Shown: positions 1 through 9,040, counted from the stretch's first letter. The stretch: DNA of 14,948 nt from SIG299 sp051880375 (GCA_051880375.1 JBJENV010000058.1:1-14948), one strand, 5' to 3'. Program-made: numbers and translations. Notes: a model not told the origin generated them from the sequence alone.

Positions 1-1
1 T

Positions 2-2230
2 TACGGAAGAATGTGCCCGATTGAGACACCGGAAGGTCCGAACATCGGTCTGATTAACTCGCTTGCTTCCTATGCAAGAATCAACGAGTACGGCTTTTTG
101 GAAGCTCCGTACCGTAAATTGGATAAATCCGATCCAAAGAATCCGCGTGTTACGGATGAAGTCGTTTATCTGACCGCAGATGAAGAGGATAAGTTTGTAG
201 TAGCACAGGCAAACGAACCGTTGGATGAGAACGGTTACTTTATCAGTAACAACGTATCCGGTCGTTACAGAGACGAAACGTCCCAGTTTGAAAAGGCGAA
301 GGTTGACTTAATGGACGTATCGCCAAAGATGGTATTTTCCGTTGCTACCGCGATGATTCCGTTCCTGGAAAACGATGATGCAAACCGTGCACTCATGGGT
401 TCCAACATGCAGCGTCAGGCAGTTCCGCTTCTGTTTACGGAAGCTCCGGTTGTCGGTACAGGTATGGAAATGAAAACTGCGGTTGACTCCGGTGTCTGTG
501 TTGTTGCAAAGAAGGCAGGTACGGTAGAACGCGCTACCTCCATGGAAATCGTAATCAAGAACGATGACAATACAAAGGATACTTACAAGCTTTTAATGTT
601 TGCACGCAGCAACCAGGGTACGAGCATCAACCAGAGACCTATCGTTGTGAAGGGTGAGCATGTAGAGGCCGGTCAGGTCATTGCCGACGGTCCTTCCACC
701 TCTCAGGGTGAGCTTGCTCTTGGTAAGAACCCGTTAATCGGCTTCATGACCTGGGAAGGTTATAACTACGAGGATGCGGTTTTATTAAGTGAGCGTCTGG
801 TACAGCAGGATGTTTATACGTCTGTTCATATTGAGGAGTATGAAGCTGAGGCACGTGATACAAAGCTCGGACCGGAAGAAATCACAAGAGACGTTCCGGG
901 TGTCGGCGACGATGTCTTAAAGGATCTCGATGAGCGCGGCATTATCCGTATCGGTGCAGAGGTTCGTGCCGGAAATATCCTGGTCGGCAAGGTAACACCG
1001 AAGGGCGAGACCGAGCTGACGGCAGAAGAGCGCTTACTCAGAGCTATCTTCGGTGAGAAGGCAAGAGAAGTCAGAGATACCTCCCTGCGGGTTCCGCACG
1101 GTGAGTACGGCATTATCGTAGATGCAAAGGTATTTACAAGAGAAAACGGCGATGAGCTTCCTCCGGGAGTAAATCAGACGGTTCGTGTATATATTGCCCA
1201 GAAGAGAAAGATTCAGGTCGGTGATAAGATGGCAGGTCGTCACGGTAACAAGGGTGTCGTTTCCCGTGTACTTCCGGTTGAGGATATGCCGTTCTTACCA
1301 AACGGACGCCCACTCGATATCGTATTGAATCCGCTCGGCGTACCTTCCCGAATGAACATCGGACAGGTTCTGGAAATTCACTTGAGCCTTGCGGCAAAGG
1401 TGCTTGGTTTTAACGTATCGACGCCGGTATTTGACGGTGCGCGAGAAGACGATATTATGGATACTCTGGAGATGGCAAACGATTACGTGAACACCTCCTG
1501 GGAAGACTTCCAGGCAAAATATAAGGACATTCTCCATCCGGAAATCATGGAATACCTCGGAAATCATCTGGAATCGAGAGAGGACTGGAAGGGCGTTCCG
1601 ATTAACCGTGACGGTAAAGTAAGACTTCGTGACGGCAGAACGGGTGAGTACTTTGACGGTGCGGTTACCGTTGGTTTCATGCACTACTTAAAGCTGCATC
1701 ATCTGGTTGATGATAAGATTCATGCACGTGCTACGGGTCCTTACTCCTTAGTAACGCAGCAGCCTCTCGGCGGTAAGGCACAGTTTGGCGGCCAGCGTTT
1801 TGGTGAAATGGAAGTTTGGGCACTGGAAGCATACGGTGCAGCACACATCCTTCAGGAAATCCTGACTGTGAAGTCCGATGATGTAACCGGACGTGTGAAG
1901 ACCTACGAAGCAATCATCAAGGGCGACAACATTGCCGAGCCTGGCATTCCGGAATCCTTCAAGGTTCTGTTAAAGGAATTACAGTCTCTTGCTCTGGATG
2001 TTACGGTGCTTGATGAAAACGGCAATGAAGTTGTAATGACAGAAAATATTGATTACGGCGATGCAGACCTCGCTCCGATGATGGAGGGTGACAACAACTT
2101 CCGTTATGATGAAGGCTTTGCGGATGCCGGCTACAGTGAGGTCACACCGGAAGAGGATAATGCGGACTTTGATGTATTTGAAGACAGCGACATGGATTTC
2201 GGCAGTGACGATGACGGTTACGAAGAATAA
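2..2230 (+). CDS. rpoB: DNA-directed RNA polymerase subunit beta (3' part)
   Basis: This is the C-terminal 742 residues of the RNA polymerase beta subunit; the reading frame is open at the left edge, so the true start lies outside. The first visible residues, YGRMCPIETPEGPN, are the invariant beta motif just after rifampicin-resistance cluster I, which is therefore upstream of the window. The segment GDKMAGRHGNKGVVSR (nt about 1220-1265) carries the two conserved active-centre lysines and is followed by the conserved PFLPNGRPLDIVLNP block. Near the C terminus, GGKAQFGGQRFGEMEVWALEAYGA (in part) is the clamp/switch-3 region that contacts beta'. Unusually, the protein ends in a tail of about 59 residues (nt 2051-2227), 23 of them Asp or Glu, with several Phe/Tyr. 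rpoC follows 18 bases later, so the two are co-transcribed. Identity is certain; only the 5' part is missing. Confidence 0.98.
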   Translation, partial: YGRMCPIETPEGPNIGLINSLASYARINEYGFLEAPYRKLDKSDPKNPRVTDEVVYLTADEEDKFVVAQANEPLDENGYFISNNVSGRYRDETSQFEKAKVDLMDVSPKMVFSVATAMIPFLENDDANRALMGSNMQRQAVPLLFTEAPVVGTGMEMKTAVDSGVCVVAKKAGTVERATSMEIVIKNDDNTKDTYKLLMFARSNQGTSINQRPIVVKGEHVEAGQVIADGPSTSQGELALGKNPLIGFMTWEGYNYEDAVLLSERLVQQDVYTSVHIEEYEAEARDTKLGPEEITRDVPGVGDDVLKDLDERGIIRIGAEVRAGNILVGKVTPKGETELTAEERLLRAIFGEKAREVRDTSLRVPHGEYGIIVDAKVFTRENGDELPPGVNQTVRVYIAQKRKIQVGDKMAGRHGNKGVVSRVLPVEDMPFLPNGRPLDIVLNPLGVPSRMNIGQVLEIHLSLAAKVLGFNVSTPVFDGAREDDIMDTLEMANDYVNTSWEDFQAKYKDILHPEIMEYLGNHLESREDWKGVPINRDGKVRLRDGRTGEYFDGAVTVGFMHYLKLHHLVDDKIHARATGPYSLVTQQPLGGKAQFGGQRFGEMEVWALEAYGAAHILQEILTVKSDDVTGRVKTYEAIIKGDNIAEPGIPESFKVLLKELQSLALDVTVLDENGNEVVMTENIDYGDADLAPMMEGDNNFRYDEGFADAGYSEVTPEEDNADFDVFEDSDMDFGSDDDGYEE

Positions 2231-2248
2231 GGAAGGGAGTGCCAAAGA

Positions 2249-5200
2249 ATGTCGACAGAAATGATGAATGACAGCGCAAAGGAAATTACCTATGACGCCA
2301 TAAAGATTGGTTTGGCTTCACCGGAAAAAATCAGAGAATGGTCCAGAGGCGTGGTAACAAAGCCTGAGACAATCAACTACAGAACCTTAAAACCGGAAAA
2401 GGACGGTCTGTTCTGTGAAAAAATCTTCGGACCAAGCAAAGACTGGGAATGTCATTGCGGTAAGTATAAGAAAATCCGCTACAAGGGTGTTATCTGTGAC
2501 CGTTGCGGCGTTGAAGTAACAAAAGCAAGTGTACGTCGTGAGCGTATGGGACATATCGAGCTTGCAGCTCCTGTTTCCCATATCTGGTACTTTAAGGGTA
2601 TCCCGAGCAGAATGGGTCTGATTCTGGACCTTTCTCCGAGAACTCTCGAAAAGGTACTGTACTTTGCTTCCTATATTGTTCTGGATGCAGGCGAGACCGA
2701 TTTACAGTACAAGCAGGTCTTAAATGAGAAGGAATACAGAGAAGCCTACGAAAAGTACGGCAATACCTTCCGTGTCGGTATGGGCGCGGAAGCAATCAAG
2801 GAGCTGCTGGAGGCAATCGACCTGGAAGCAGAGTCCGCAGAATTAAAGAAGGGCTTACGCGAGTCTACCGGACAGAAGCGTGCAAGAATCATCAAGAGAC
2901 TGGAGGTTGTCGAGGCATTCCGTGAATCCGGCAACCGTCCGGAATGGATGATTTTAACCGTAATTCCGGTTATCCCGCCGGATTTACGCCCGATGGTACA
3001 GCTCGACGGCGGTCGTTTCGCAACGTCCGATATGAACGATTTGTACCGCAGAATCATCAACCGTAACAACCGTTTAAAGAGACTGTTAGAGCTCGGAGCA
3101 CCTGACATTATCGTTCGTAACGAAAAGAGAATGCTGCAGGAGGCAGTCGATGCCCTGATTGATAACGGCAGACGCGGCAGACCGGTCACAGGCCCTGGTA
3201 ACAGAGCATTAAAGTCTCTGTCCGATATGTTAAAGGGTAAGCAGGGACGTTTCCGTCAGAACCTGCTTGGTAAGCGTGTTGACTACTCCGGACGTTCCGT
3301 TATCGTCGTTGGTCCGGAACTTAAGATTTACCAGTGTGGTCTTCCGAAGGAAATGGCAATTGAACTGTTCAAGCCTTTCGTTATGAAGGAGCTGGTTTCC
3401 AAGGGAACCGCACATAATATTAAATCCGCTAAGAAGATGGTAGAGAGATTACAGCCGGAGGTATGGGATGTACTCGAGGAAGTCATCCGCGAGCATCCGG
3501 TGATGTTAAACCGTGCTCCTACGCTGCACCGTCTCGGTATTCAGGCATTTGAACCGATTCTTGTCGAGGGTAAGGCAATCAAGCTTCATCCGCTGGTATG
3601 TACCGCGTTCAACGCCGACTTCGACGGTGACCAGATGGCGGTACATCTTCCGCTGTCCGTAGAGGCGCAGGCAGAGTGCCGTTTCCTCCTGTTGTCTCCG
3701 AACAACCTGTTAAAGCCGTCCGATGGTGGTCCGGTTGCCGTTCCTTCGCAGGATATGGTACTTGGTATCTACTATCTGACACTCGAAAAGCCGGGTGACA
3801 AGGGTGAGGGTAAGTTCTTTAAGAACGTAAACGAAGCTATCCTTGCTTACGAAAACGATGCACTGACGCTGCATGCCAAGATTAAGGTTCGCAGAGAGAT
3901 GACAACACCGGATGGTGTGAAGGTTTCGAGAATCATTGAGTCGACGCTCGGTCGTTTCCTGTTCAACGAAATCATTCCTCAGGACCTTGGCTTTGTTACA
4001 AGAACCGCCCCGGAGGATGCTCTCTTATTGGAGATTGACTTCCATGTCGGCAAGAAGCAGTTGAAGAAGATTCTGGAGAAGTGCATTAACACACACGGTG
4101 CTACTAAGACCGCAGAAACACTGGATGCGATTAAGTCCCTCGGCTATAAGTATTCGACGAGAGCGGCAATGACCGTTTCCATTTCCGATATGACCGTTCC
4201 GCCTAGAAAGAAGGAAATCATTGCAGAAGCAGAAGCAACGATTGAACGGATTGCAAAGAACCACAGGCGTGGTCTTACCACAGAGGAAGAGCGTTATAAG
4301 GCAGTTATCGAGACCTGGAAGGAAGCCGATGATGAAATCACCACGGCACTTTTAACCGGACTGGATAAGTACAACAACATCTTCATGATGGCGGACTCCG
4401 GTGCGCGTGGTTCCGATAAGCAGATTAAGCAGTTAGCCGGTATGCGAGGCCTGATGGCAGATACTTCCGGTAGAACCATCGAACTTCCGATTAAGTCGAA
4501 CTTCCGTGAAGGTCTTGACGTACTCGAATACTTCATTTCCGCTCACGGTGCAAGAAAGGGTCTTTCCGATACGGCTCTTCGTACTGCCGACTCGGGTTAC
4601 TTAACCCGTCGTCTGGTCGATGTATCTCAGGATTTAATCATCCGTGAGGTAGACTGTATGGCAGGTGCCGAGGAAATCCCGGGCATGTGGATTAAAGCAT
4701 TTACCGACGGTAAGGAAGTGATTGAGAGTCTGGAAGAGAGAATCACCGGCAGATATTCCTGCGAGACCATCGTAGATGACAACGGTGAGATAATCGTAAA
4801 GGCAAATCACATGATTACGCCAAAGAGAGCAGCCAGAATCTGTGCTACCAAGAAGATAAAAGAAGCAGGACACGATGCAAAGGTTAAGATTCGTAACGTA
4901 TTAACCTGTCGTTCCCATATCGGTGTCTGTGCAAAGTGTTACGGTGCAAACATGGCAACCGGCGAAGCAGTTCAGGTCGGTGAAGCAGTCGGTATCATTG
5001 CGGCACAGTCCATCGGTGAGCCGGGTACGCAGCTGACGATGAGAACGTTCCATACCGGTGGTGTTGCCGGTGACGATATTACACAGGGTCTTCCTCGTGT
5101 CGAGGAACTGTTTGAAGCAAGAAAGCCGAAGGGCCTTGCTATCATTGCAGAGTTCGGCGGACGTGTTACCGTCAAGGATACGAAGAAGAAGCGTGAGGTT

Positions 5201-5992
5201 ATTATTACCAACGAAGAAACTGCAGAATCCAAGGCATACTTAATTCCTTACGGATCCAGAATCAAGGTTATGGACGGACAGGTGCTGGAGGCCGGTGATG
5301 AGCTGACCGAAGGTAGCATCAATCCGCATGATATCTTAAAGATTAAGGGTGTTCGTGCCGTACAGGATTACATGCTTCAGGAAGTTCAGAGAGTATACCG
5401 TTTACAGGGTGTAGAAATCAACGATAAGCACGTCGAGGTAATCGTACGCCAGATGTTAAAGAAGGTTCGTATCGAGAGCAACGGCGATACCGATTTCTTA
5501 CCGGGTGCCATGGTAGATATTCTGGATTACGAGGATACCAATGCAAGAATGCTTGCAGAGGGCAAGGAGCCGGCAGAGGGCAAGCAGGTAATGCTTGGTA
5601 TTACGAAGGCTTCCCTTGCAACGAATTCCTTCTTATCGGCAGCTTCCTTCCAGGAAACAACGAAGGTTCTGACCGAGGCAGCCATCAAGGGCAAGGTTGA
5701 CCCACTGATTGGTCTGAAGGAAAACGTCATCATCGGTAAGCTGATTCCTGCAGGTACCGGTATGAAGCAGTACAGCAACATCAAGCTGGATTCCGATGCA
5801 GAAGAGGAATTCATGTTCTCCGACGATTATGAGAACTTTGATTACGAAGACGGCTATCAGGACTTCGGCGATGAGTTCGCAGAAGGCGAAGACGGCAACT
5901 ATCAGGGTGAGTACTTCGAGGATGCAGAAGGATCGGAAGAGGATTTTGCACCGGCGGAGGATGACTTTGTTTCGTCCGAGGATGAAAAATAA
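2249..5992 (+). CDS. rpoC: DNA-directed RNA polymerase subunit beta'
   Basis: Complete beta' subunit, 1247 residues, the catalytic partner of RpoB in transcription. The N-terminal zinc-binding domain has C68, C70, C83 and C86. The Mg-binding catalytic loop NADFDGDQMAVH starts at N455 (D457, D459, D461). The second zinc site is C803, C887, C894 and C897. The trigger loop QLTMRTFHTGG is at about 928-938, with M931 and H935 in the expected places. The length is near that of other Firmicutes beta' proteins, without the large lineage-specific inserts of proteobacteria. The start ATG is preceded by GGAAGGGAG. The last 67 residues (D1181 on, nt 5789-5989) form an unusually acidic tail: 30 Asp/Glu, 13 Phe/Tyr and a single Lys. 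The gene is followed by a strong intrinsic terminator. Confidence 0.98.
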   Translation: MSTEMMNDSAKEITYDAIKIGLASPEKIREWSRGVVTKPETINYRTLKPEKDGLFCEKIFGPSKDWECHCGKYKKIRYKGVICDRCGVEVTKASVRRERMGHIELAAPVSHIWYFKGIPSRMGLILDLSPRTLEKVLYFASYIVLDAGETDLQYKQVLNEKEYREAYEKYGNTFRVGMGAEAIKELLEAIDLEAESAELKKGLRESTGQKRARIIKRLEVVEAFRESGNRPEWMILTVIPVIPPDLRPMVQLDGGRFATSDMNDLYRRIINRNNRLKRLLELGAPDIIVRNEKRMLQEAVDALIDNGRRGRPVTGPGNRALKSLSDMLKGKQGRFRQNLLGKRVDYSGRSVIVVGPELKIYQCGLPKEMAIELFKPFVMKELVSKGTAHNIKSAKKMVERLQPEVWDVLEEVIREHPVMLNRAPTLHRLGIQAFEPILVEGKAIKLHPLVCTAFNADFDGDQMAVHLPLSVEAQAECRFLLLSPNNLLKPSDGGPVAVPSQDMVLGIYYLTLEKPGDKGEGKFFKNVNEAILAYENDALTLHAKIKVRREMTTPDGVKVSRIIESTLGRFLFNEIIPQDLGFVTRTAPEDALLLEIDFHVGKKQLKKILEKCINTHGATKTAETLDAIKSLGYKYSTRAAMTVSISDMTVPPRKKEIIAEAEATIERIAKNHRRGLTTEEERYKAVIETWKEADDEITTALLTGLDKYNNIFMMADSGARGSDKQIKQLAGMRGLMADTSGRTIELPIKSNFREGLDVLEYFISAHGARKGLSDTALRTADSGYLTRRLVDVSQDLIIREVDCMAGAEEIPGMWIKAFTDGKEVIESLEERITGRYSCETIVDDNGEIIVKANHMITPKRAARICATKKIKEAGHDAKVKIRNVLTCRSHIGVCAKCYGANMATGEAVQVGEAVGIIAAQSIGEPGTQLTMRTFHTGGVAGDDITQGLPRVEELFEARKPKGLAIIAEFGGRVTVKDTKKKREVIITNEETAESKAYLIPYGSRIKVMDGQVLEAGDELTEGSINPHDILKIKGVRAVQDYMLQEVQRVYRLQGVEINDKHVEVIVRQMLKKVRIESNGDTDFLPGAMVDILDYEDTNARMLAEGKEPAEGKQVMLGITKASLATNSFLSAASFQETTKVLTEAAIKGKVDPLIGLKENVIIGKLIPAGTGMKQYSNIKLDSDAEEEFMFSDDYENFDYEDGYQDFGDEFAEGEDGNYQGEYFEDAEGSEEDFAPAEDDFVSSEDEK

Positions 5993-6018
5993 TCAGATAT
6001 AAGAAGTAGTAATACGAT

Positions 6019-6081
6019 AAAGGAGTACCGCTTTTGCAAGGAGTTCCGGAAGGAGCTATTGATAAGGCGGTACTCCTTTTT
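6019..6081 (+). terminator. Intrinsic terminator of the rpoBC operon
   Basis: A perfect 13-bp stem pairs AAAGGAGTACCGC (6019-6031) with GCGGTACTCCTTT (6067-6079), enclosing a 35-base loop and running into a T tract. The stem and T tract are typical of rho-independent termination; the loop is longer than usual and contains GGAGTTCC/GGAAGGAGC segments that may pair further. It lies 27 bases after the rpoC stop and before the fba promoter, so it separates the two transcription units. Confidence 0.88.
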
Positions 6082-6110
6082 GAAAATAAGGACATAATCC
6101 AAATTTCCTG

Positions 6111-6139
6111 TTTCTTTTTGGACAAGTTTATTGTATAAT
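6111..6139 (+). promoter_or_regulatory. Probable promoter of the aldolase gene
   Basis: A perfect TATAAT -10 box lies at 6134-6139, 42 bases before the start codon. The position 17 bases upstream (6111-6116, TTTCTT) is a poor -35 match, and TTGGAC (6118-6123) is too close to be used with this -10. The preceding terminator means fba needs its own promoter, which supports the call. Confidence 0.5.
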
Positions 6140-6181
6140 AAGAGTTAATTGATAATTTTGTGCAAAATAAAGGAGGATATT

Positions 6182-7045
6182 ATGTTAGTATCGGCAAAGG
6201 AAATGCTGGAAAAGGCAAAAGCAGGTCATTATGCGGTAGGTCAGTTCAATATCAACAACCTGGAGTGGACAAAGGCAATTCTGTCGGTTGCAGAAGAAAT
6301 GAAGTCTCCGGTGATTCTTGGTGTGTCTGAGGGCGCAGGAAAGTATATGACCGGCTATAAGACAGTAGTCGGCATGGTAAAGGGTATGCTGGAAGAGATG
6401 AACATCACGGTTCCGGTTGCGCTTCACTTAGACCACGGCAGCTACGAAGGCTGCTTAAAGTGCATCGAGGCAGGCTTCTCGTCCGTTATGTTTGACGGCT
6501 CCCACTATCCGATTGAAGATAACATTGCAAAGACGAAGGAACTGGTTGCTCTTTGTGCAGAAAAAGGACTTTCTCTTGAGGCTGAGGTTGGTTCCATCGG
6601 CGGTGAGGAAGACGGCGTAGTCGGCATGGGTGAGTGCGCAGACCCGGAGGAATGTAAAGCAATCGCAGACCTTGGTGTTACGATGCTTGCAGCAGGTATC
6701 GGCAATATTCATGGTAAGTATCCGGAAAACTGGAAGGGCTTAAGCTTTGAAACGCTGGATGCCGTTCAGCAGAAGACAGGTGTGATGCCGTTAGTTCTTC
6801 ACGGCGGTACCGGTATTCCGGAGGATATGATTAAAAAGGCAATTTCCCTTGGCGTAGCTAAGATTAACGTAAACACAGAGTGTCAGTTATCCTTCGCAGC
6901 AGCAACCCGTAAGTACATCGAAGAGGGCAAGGACTTACAGGGCAAGGGCTTTGACCCGCGTAAGCTGTTAGCACCGGGTACGGAAGCTATCAAGGCAACC
7001 GTTCGTGAAAAAATTACACTGTTTGGTTCCGCAAACCGCGCATAA
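6182..7045 (+). CDS. fba: Class II fructose-1,6-bisphosphate aldolase
   Basis: The protein has 287 residues and matches zinc-dependent class II aldolases, which cleave fructose-1,6-bisphosphate to dihydroxyacetone phosphate and glyceraldehyde-3-phosphate in glycolysis and run in reverse in gluconeogenesis. LHLDHG (81-86) gives the catalytic D84 and zinc ligand H85. EAEVGSIGGEED holds E135. GNIHGKYP gives H177, and LHGGTGI gives H207, completing the His3 zinc site. GVAKINVNTE near the C terminus is the phosphate-binding segment. I chose the ATG at 6182 because AAAGGAGG sits just upstream and MLVSAKEML is the usual family N terminus; an in-frame ATG at 6149 has no ribosome-binding site. The gene stands alone between two terminators. 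Related tagatose-bisphosphate aldolases (GatY/KbaY) share these motifs, so substrate is inferred from the overall match. Confidence 0.95.
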   Translation: MLVSAKEMLEKAKAGHYAVGQFNINNLEWTKAILSVAEEMKSPVILGVSEGAGKYMTGYKTVVGMVKGMLEEMNITVPVALHLDHGSYEGCLKCIEAGFSSVMFDGSHYPIEDNIAKTKELVALCAEKGLSLEAEVGSIGGEEDGVVGMGECADPEECKAIADLGVTMLAAGIGNIHGKYPENWKGLSFETLDAVQQKTGVMPLVLHGGTGIPEDMIKKAISLGVAKINVNTECQLSFAAATRKYIEEGKDLQGKGFDPRKLLAPGTEAIKATVREKITLFGSANRA

Positions 7046-7063
7046 GTCTTTCAGTAAACAGAC

Positions 7064-7101
7064 AAAAGAGGGGGGATGACAAATTTGCCATCTCCCTTTT
7101 T
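7064..7101 (+). terminator. Intrinsic terminator after the aldolase gene
   Basis: The segment GGGGGATG (7071-7078) pairs with CATCTCCC (7088-7095) with one G-U pair, and flanking AAAAGAG/CTTTTT extends the helix. A run of five T follows. It lies 18 bases after the fba stop codon. Confidence 0.75.
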
Positions 7102-7128
7102 GAAAAAATGAAACTTTAGCAAGATAAC
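7100..7128 (+). promoter_or_regulatory. Possible promoter for ridA-citrate synthase
   Basis: TTGAAA (7100-7105, 5 of 6 to consensus) is followed after 17 bases by GATAAC (7123-7128, 4 of 6). Transcription would begin almost at the ribosome-binding site (7135-7140), giving a very short leader. The preceding terminator makes some promoter here likely, but this match is modest; read-through from fba is an alternative. Confidence 0.35.
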
Positions 7129-7147
7129 GTGAAAAAGGAGAAAGCCC

Positions 7148-7534
7148 ATGAAGAGAGAAACCATTTTTGCTAAAAATGCCCCGGCAGCAGTCGGACCGTA
7201 TGTACATGCAGTAAAAGCAGGCAATACCATCTATGCTTCCGGTCAGCTCGGACTGATTCCGGAGACCGGAGAACTGGCGGAGGGCGTAGAGGCCCAGGCG
7301 GAGCAGTCCATTCGGAATATTGAGGCAGTGCTTGCGGCAGCAGGCTGTACGTTGCAGGATGTAGTAAAGACAACGGTATTTCTGGCAGACATCAACGACT
7401 TTGCAGCAATCAACGCAGTTTACGCAAGATATTTTAAGGAGAATCCTCCGGCTCGTTCCTGCGTGCAGGCAGCAGCACTACCGAAGGGCGGACTGTTCGA
7501 AATGGAAGTAGTTGCAGTAAAGTGCGACGAATAA
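7148..7534 (+). CDS. ridA: RidA family reactive intermediate (enamine/imine) deaminase
   Basis: This 128-residue protein is a full-length member of the RidA/YjgF/TdcF family, trimeric cytosolic proteins that hydrolyse reactive 2-aminoacrylate-type enamines and imines released by PLP enzymes. Visible signatures are VGPY (15-18), the YASGQ strand (29-33), IRNIEAVLAAAG, and the C-terminal PPARSCVQAAALPKGG block with the substrate-binding R103 and C105, followed by E118 and E120. R103 is the residue that marks catalytically active RidA-type members, so deaminase activity is expected. AAGGAG (7135-7140) precedes the start. The citrate synthase gene follows 31 bases later with no terminator, so both are probably on one transcript; why these two are paired is not evident from the sequence. 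Confidence 0.93.
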   Translation: MKRETIFAKNAPAAVGPYVHAVKAGNTIYASGQLGLIPETGELAEGVEAQAEQSIRNIEAVLAAAGCTLQDVVKTTVFLADINDFAAINAVYARYFKENPPARSCVQAAALPKGGLFEMEVVAVKCDE

Positions 7535-7565
7535 GAAAACGGAATAGAGAAGAAAGGATGGTCGG

Positions 7566-8927
7566 ATGAAGAAAAATGTAACAGAACATGTGATGGGGAT
7601 AGAAGAGCTTTCGAAAAAGTGCAGAGAGCAGAATGTGATAGACAGCAGCCTGTATGATGTTTACGATGTCAAGAGGGGGCTTCGTGACATAAACGGCATG
7701 GGAGTGATGGCCGGATTGACGAAAATATCGGAAATCAAGTCACACGAAATCATCGATGGGAAGAAAGTCCCGTGCGAGGGTGTGCTTCGTTACCGCGGCA
7801 TTGATATCAAGGAACTGTGTCGTGGATTTGTGGAAGGGCACCGGTTCGGGTTTGAGGAAACTACGTATTTGCTGTTGTTCGGTAAGCTTCCGACGGCAGA
7901 AGAACTGGAGGAATTTCAGACGTTGCTTGCAAGAGGACGTACCTTACCGACAAACTTTGTCCGGGATGTTGTCATGAAGGCACCGAGCAAGGATATGATG
8001 AATACGCTTGCCAGAAGTGTGCTGACGCTGGCATGCTATGATAAGCACATTGACGATAACAGCATAGAAAATATTCTGCGGCAGTGTCTGATGTTAATCA
8101 GCGTTTTCCCGATGCTGGCGGTTTACGGCTATCAGGCGTACAATCACTATGAACGCGGCAAGAGTCTGTATATCCACAGACCGTCGCCAAAGCTGTCCAC
8201 GGCAGAAAATATCTTAAGGATGCTGCGTCCGGATAAGCAGTACACAGAGCTGGAAGCAAGGATTTTAGATATTGCACTTGTGCTTCATGCGGAGCACGGA
8301 GGCGGTAATAACTCTACTTTTACCACACACGTTGTTACATCTTCGGGAGCCGATACCTATGCAGTCATTGCGGCGGCGCTCGGTTCGTTAAAAGGACCGA
8401 AGCACGGCGGCGCTAATATCAAGGTGGTACAGATGTTCCGTGATTTAAAAGAAAATGTGTCGGACCTTACCGATGAGGCACAGGTGGAGGACTATCTTGT
8501 CCGCCTGCTGCATAAAGAGGCATTTGATAAAAAGGGTCTGATTTACGGTATGGGACATGCCGTGTATTCCATTTCTGACCCGCGTGCGCAGATTTTTAAG
8601 GCCTATGTGGAGCAGCTGGCACATGCAAAGGGAAGGGAAGAGGATTATAATCTGTATGCCATGGTGGCAAGACTTGCGCCTGAAATTATCACAAGAGAGC
8701 GCAAGATTTATAAGGGCGTCAGTGCCAATGTCGACTTTTACAGCGGCTTTGTTTACAGTATGTTAGATTTGCCGCCGGAGCTGTTCACACCGATTTTTGC
8801 GGTAGCAAGAATTTCCGGATGGAGTGCCCACCGGATGGAAGAGTTAATCAATCAGGATAAGATTATCCGTCCGGCATATAAGAGTGTGATGCCTGCGGTA
8901 GAATACAAAGAGCTGGAAAAGAGATAA
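7566..8927 (+). CDS. gltA: Citrate synthase
   Basis: The 453-residue protein matches the citrate/2-methylcitrate synthase family, which condenses acetyl-CoA with oxaloacetate. The catalytic triad is visible: H244 in HAEHGGGNNS, H280 in LKGPKHGGAN, and D390 in NVDFYSG. GMGHAVYSISDPRA (328-341) supplies the oxaloacetate-binding H331 and R340, and VARISGW (413-419) holds the conserved C-terminal arginine. An N-terminal region of about 75 residues precedes the RYRGIDI motif, longer than in the shortest bacterial enzymes. AAAGGA (7553-7558) lies 7 bases before the ATG. In an anaerobe the likely role is supplying 2-oxoglutarate for glutamate synthesis through a partial TCA branch, which is inference: no aconitase or isocitrate dehydrogenase gene is in the window. 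2-Methylcitrate synthase activity cannot be excluded by sequence reading alone. Confidence 0.93.
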   Translation: MKKNVTEHVMGIEELSKKCREQNVIDSSLYDVYDVKRGLRDINGMGVMAGLTKISEIKSHEIIDGKKVPCEGVLRYRGIDIKELCRGFVEGHRFGFEETTYLLLFGKLPTAEELEEFQTLLARGRTLPTNFVRDVVMKAPSKDMMNTLARSVLTLACYDKHIDDNSIENILRQCLMLISVFPMLAVYGYQAYNHYERGKSLYIHRPSPKLSTAENILRMLRPDKQYTELEARILDIALVLHAEHGGGNNSTFTTHVVTSSGADTYAVIAAALGSLKGPKHGGANIKVVQMFRDLKENVSDLTDEAQVEDYLVRLLHKEAFDKKGLIYGMGHAVYSISDPRAQIFKAYVEQLAHAKGREEDYNLYAMVARLAPEIITRERKIYKGVSANVDFYSGFVYSMLDLPPELFTPIFAVARISGWSAHRMEELINQDKIIRPAYKSVMPAVEYKELEKR

Positions 8928-8942
8928 TTGCTTTGTAAGGAC

Positions 8943-8984
8943 GAAAAAAGGACAACGTGTAACGAAACACTTTGTCCTTTTTTC
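8943..8984. terminator. Bidirectional terminator between convergent genes
   Basis: GAAAAAAGGACAA (8943-8955) pairs with TTGTCCTTTTTTC (8972-8984), and an inner GTGT/ACAC helix lies beyond one C-T mismatch; the loop is AACGAA. The A run on one side and the T run on the other let it work on both strands, serving citrate synthase (+) and the PocR-domain gene (-). Confidence 0.88.
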
Positions 8985-9040
8985 ATAGTAGCAGGAGAAA
9001 TAAATACGAAAGATAGGGATGAAGATACAGGAAGGATACT

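Noticed and set aside
1295..1684. A 129-codon open frame on the minus strand inside rpoB
   Set aside because: It lies wholly antisense to highly conserved rpoB sequence, has no ribosome-binding site and no recognisable protein features. The same holds for the other antisense frames in rpoB, rpoC and the ribosomal genes.
6149..6181. Earlier in-frame start for the aldolase
   Set aside because: It lies just after the -10 box, lacks a ribosome-binding site and adds residues absent from the family; the AGGAGG before 6182 decides the start.
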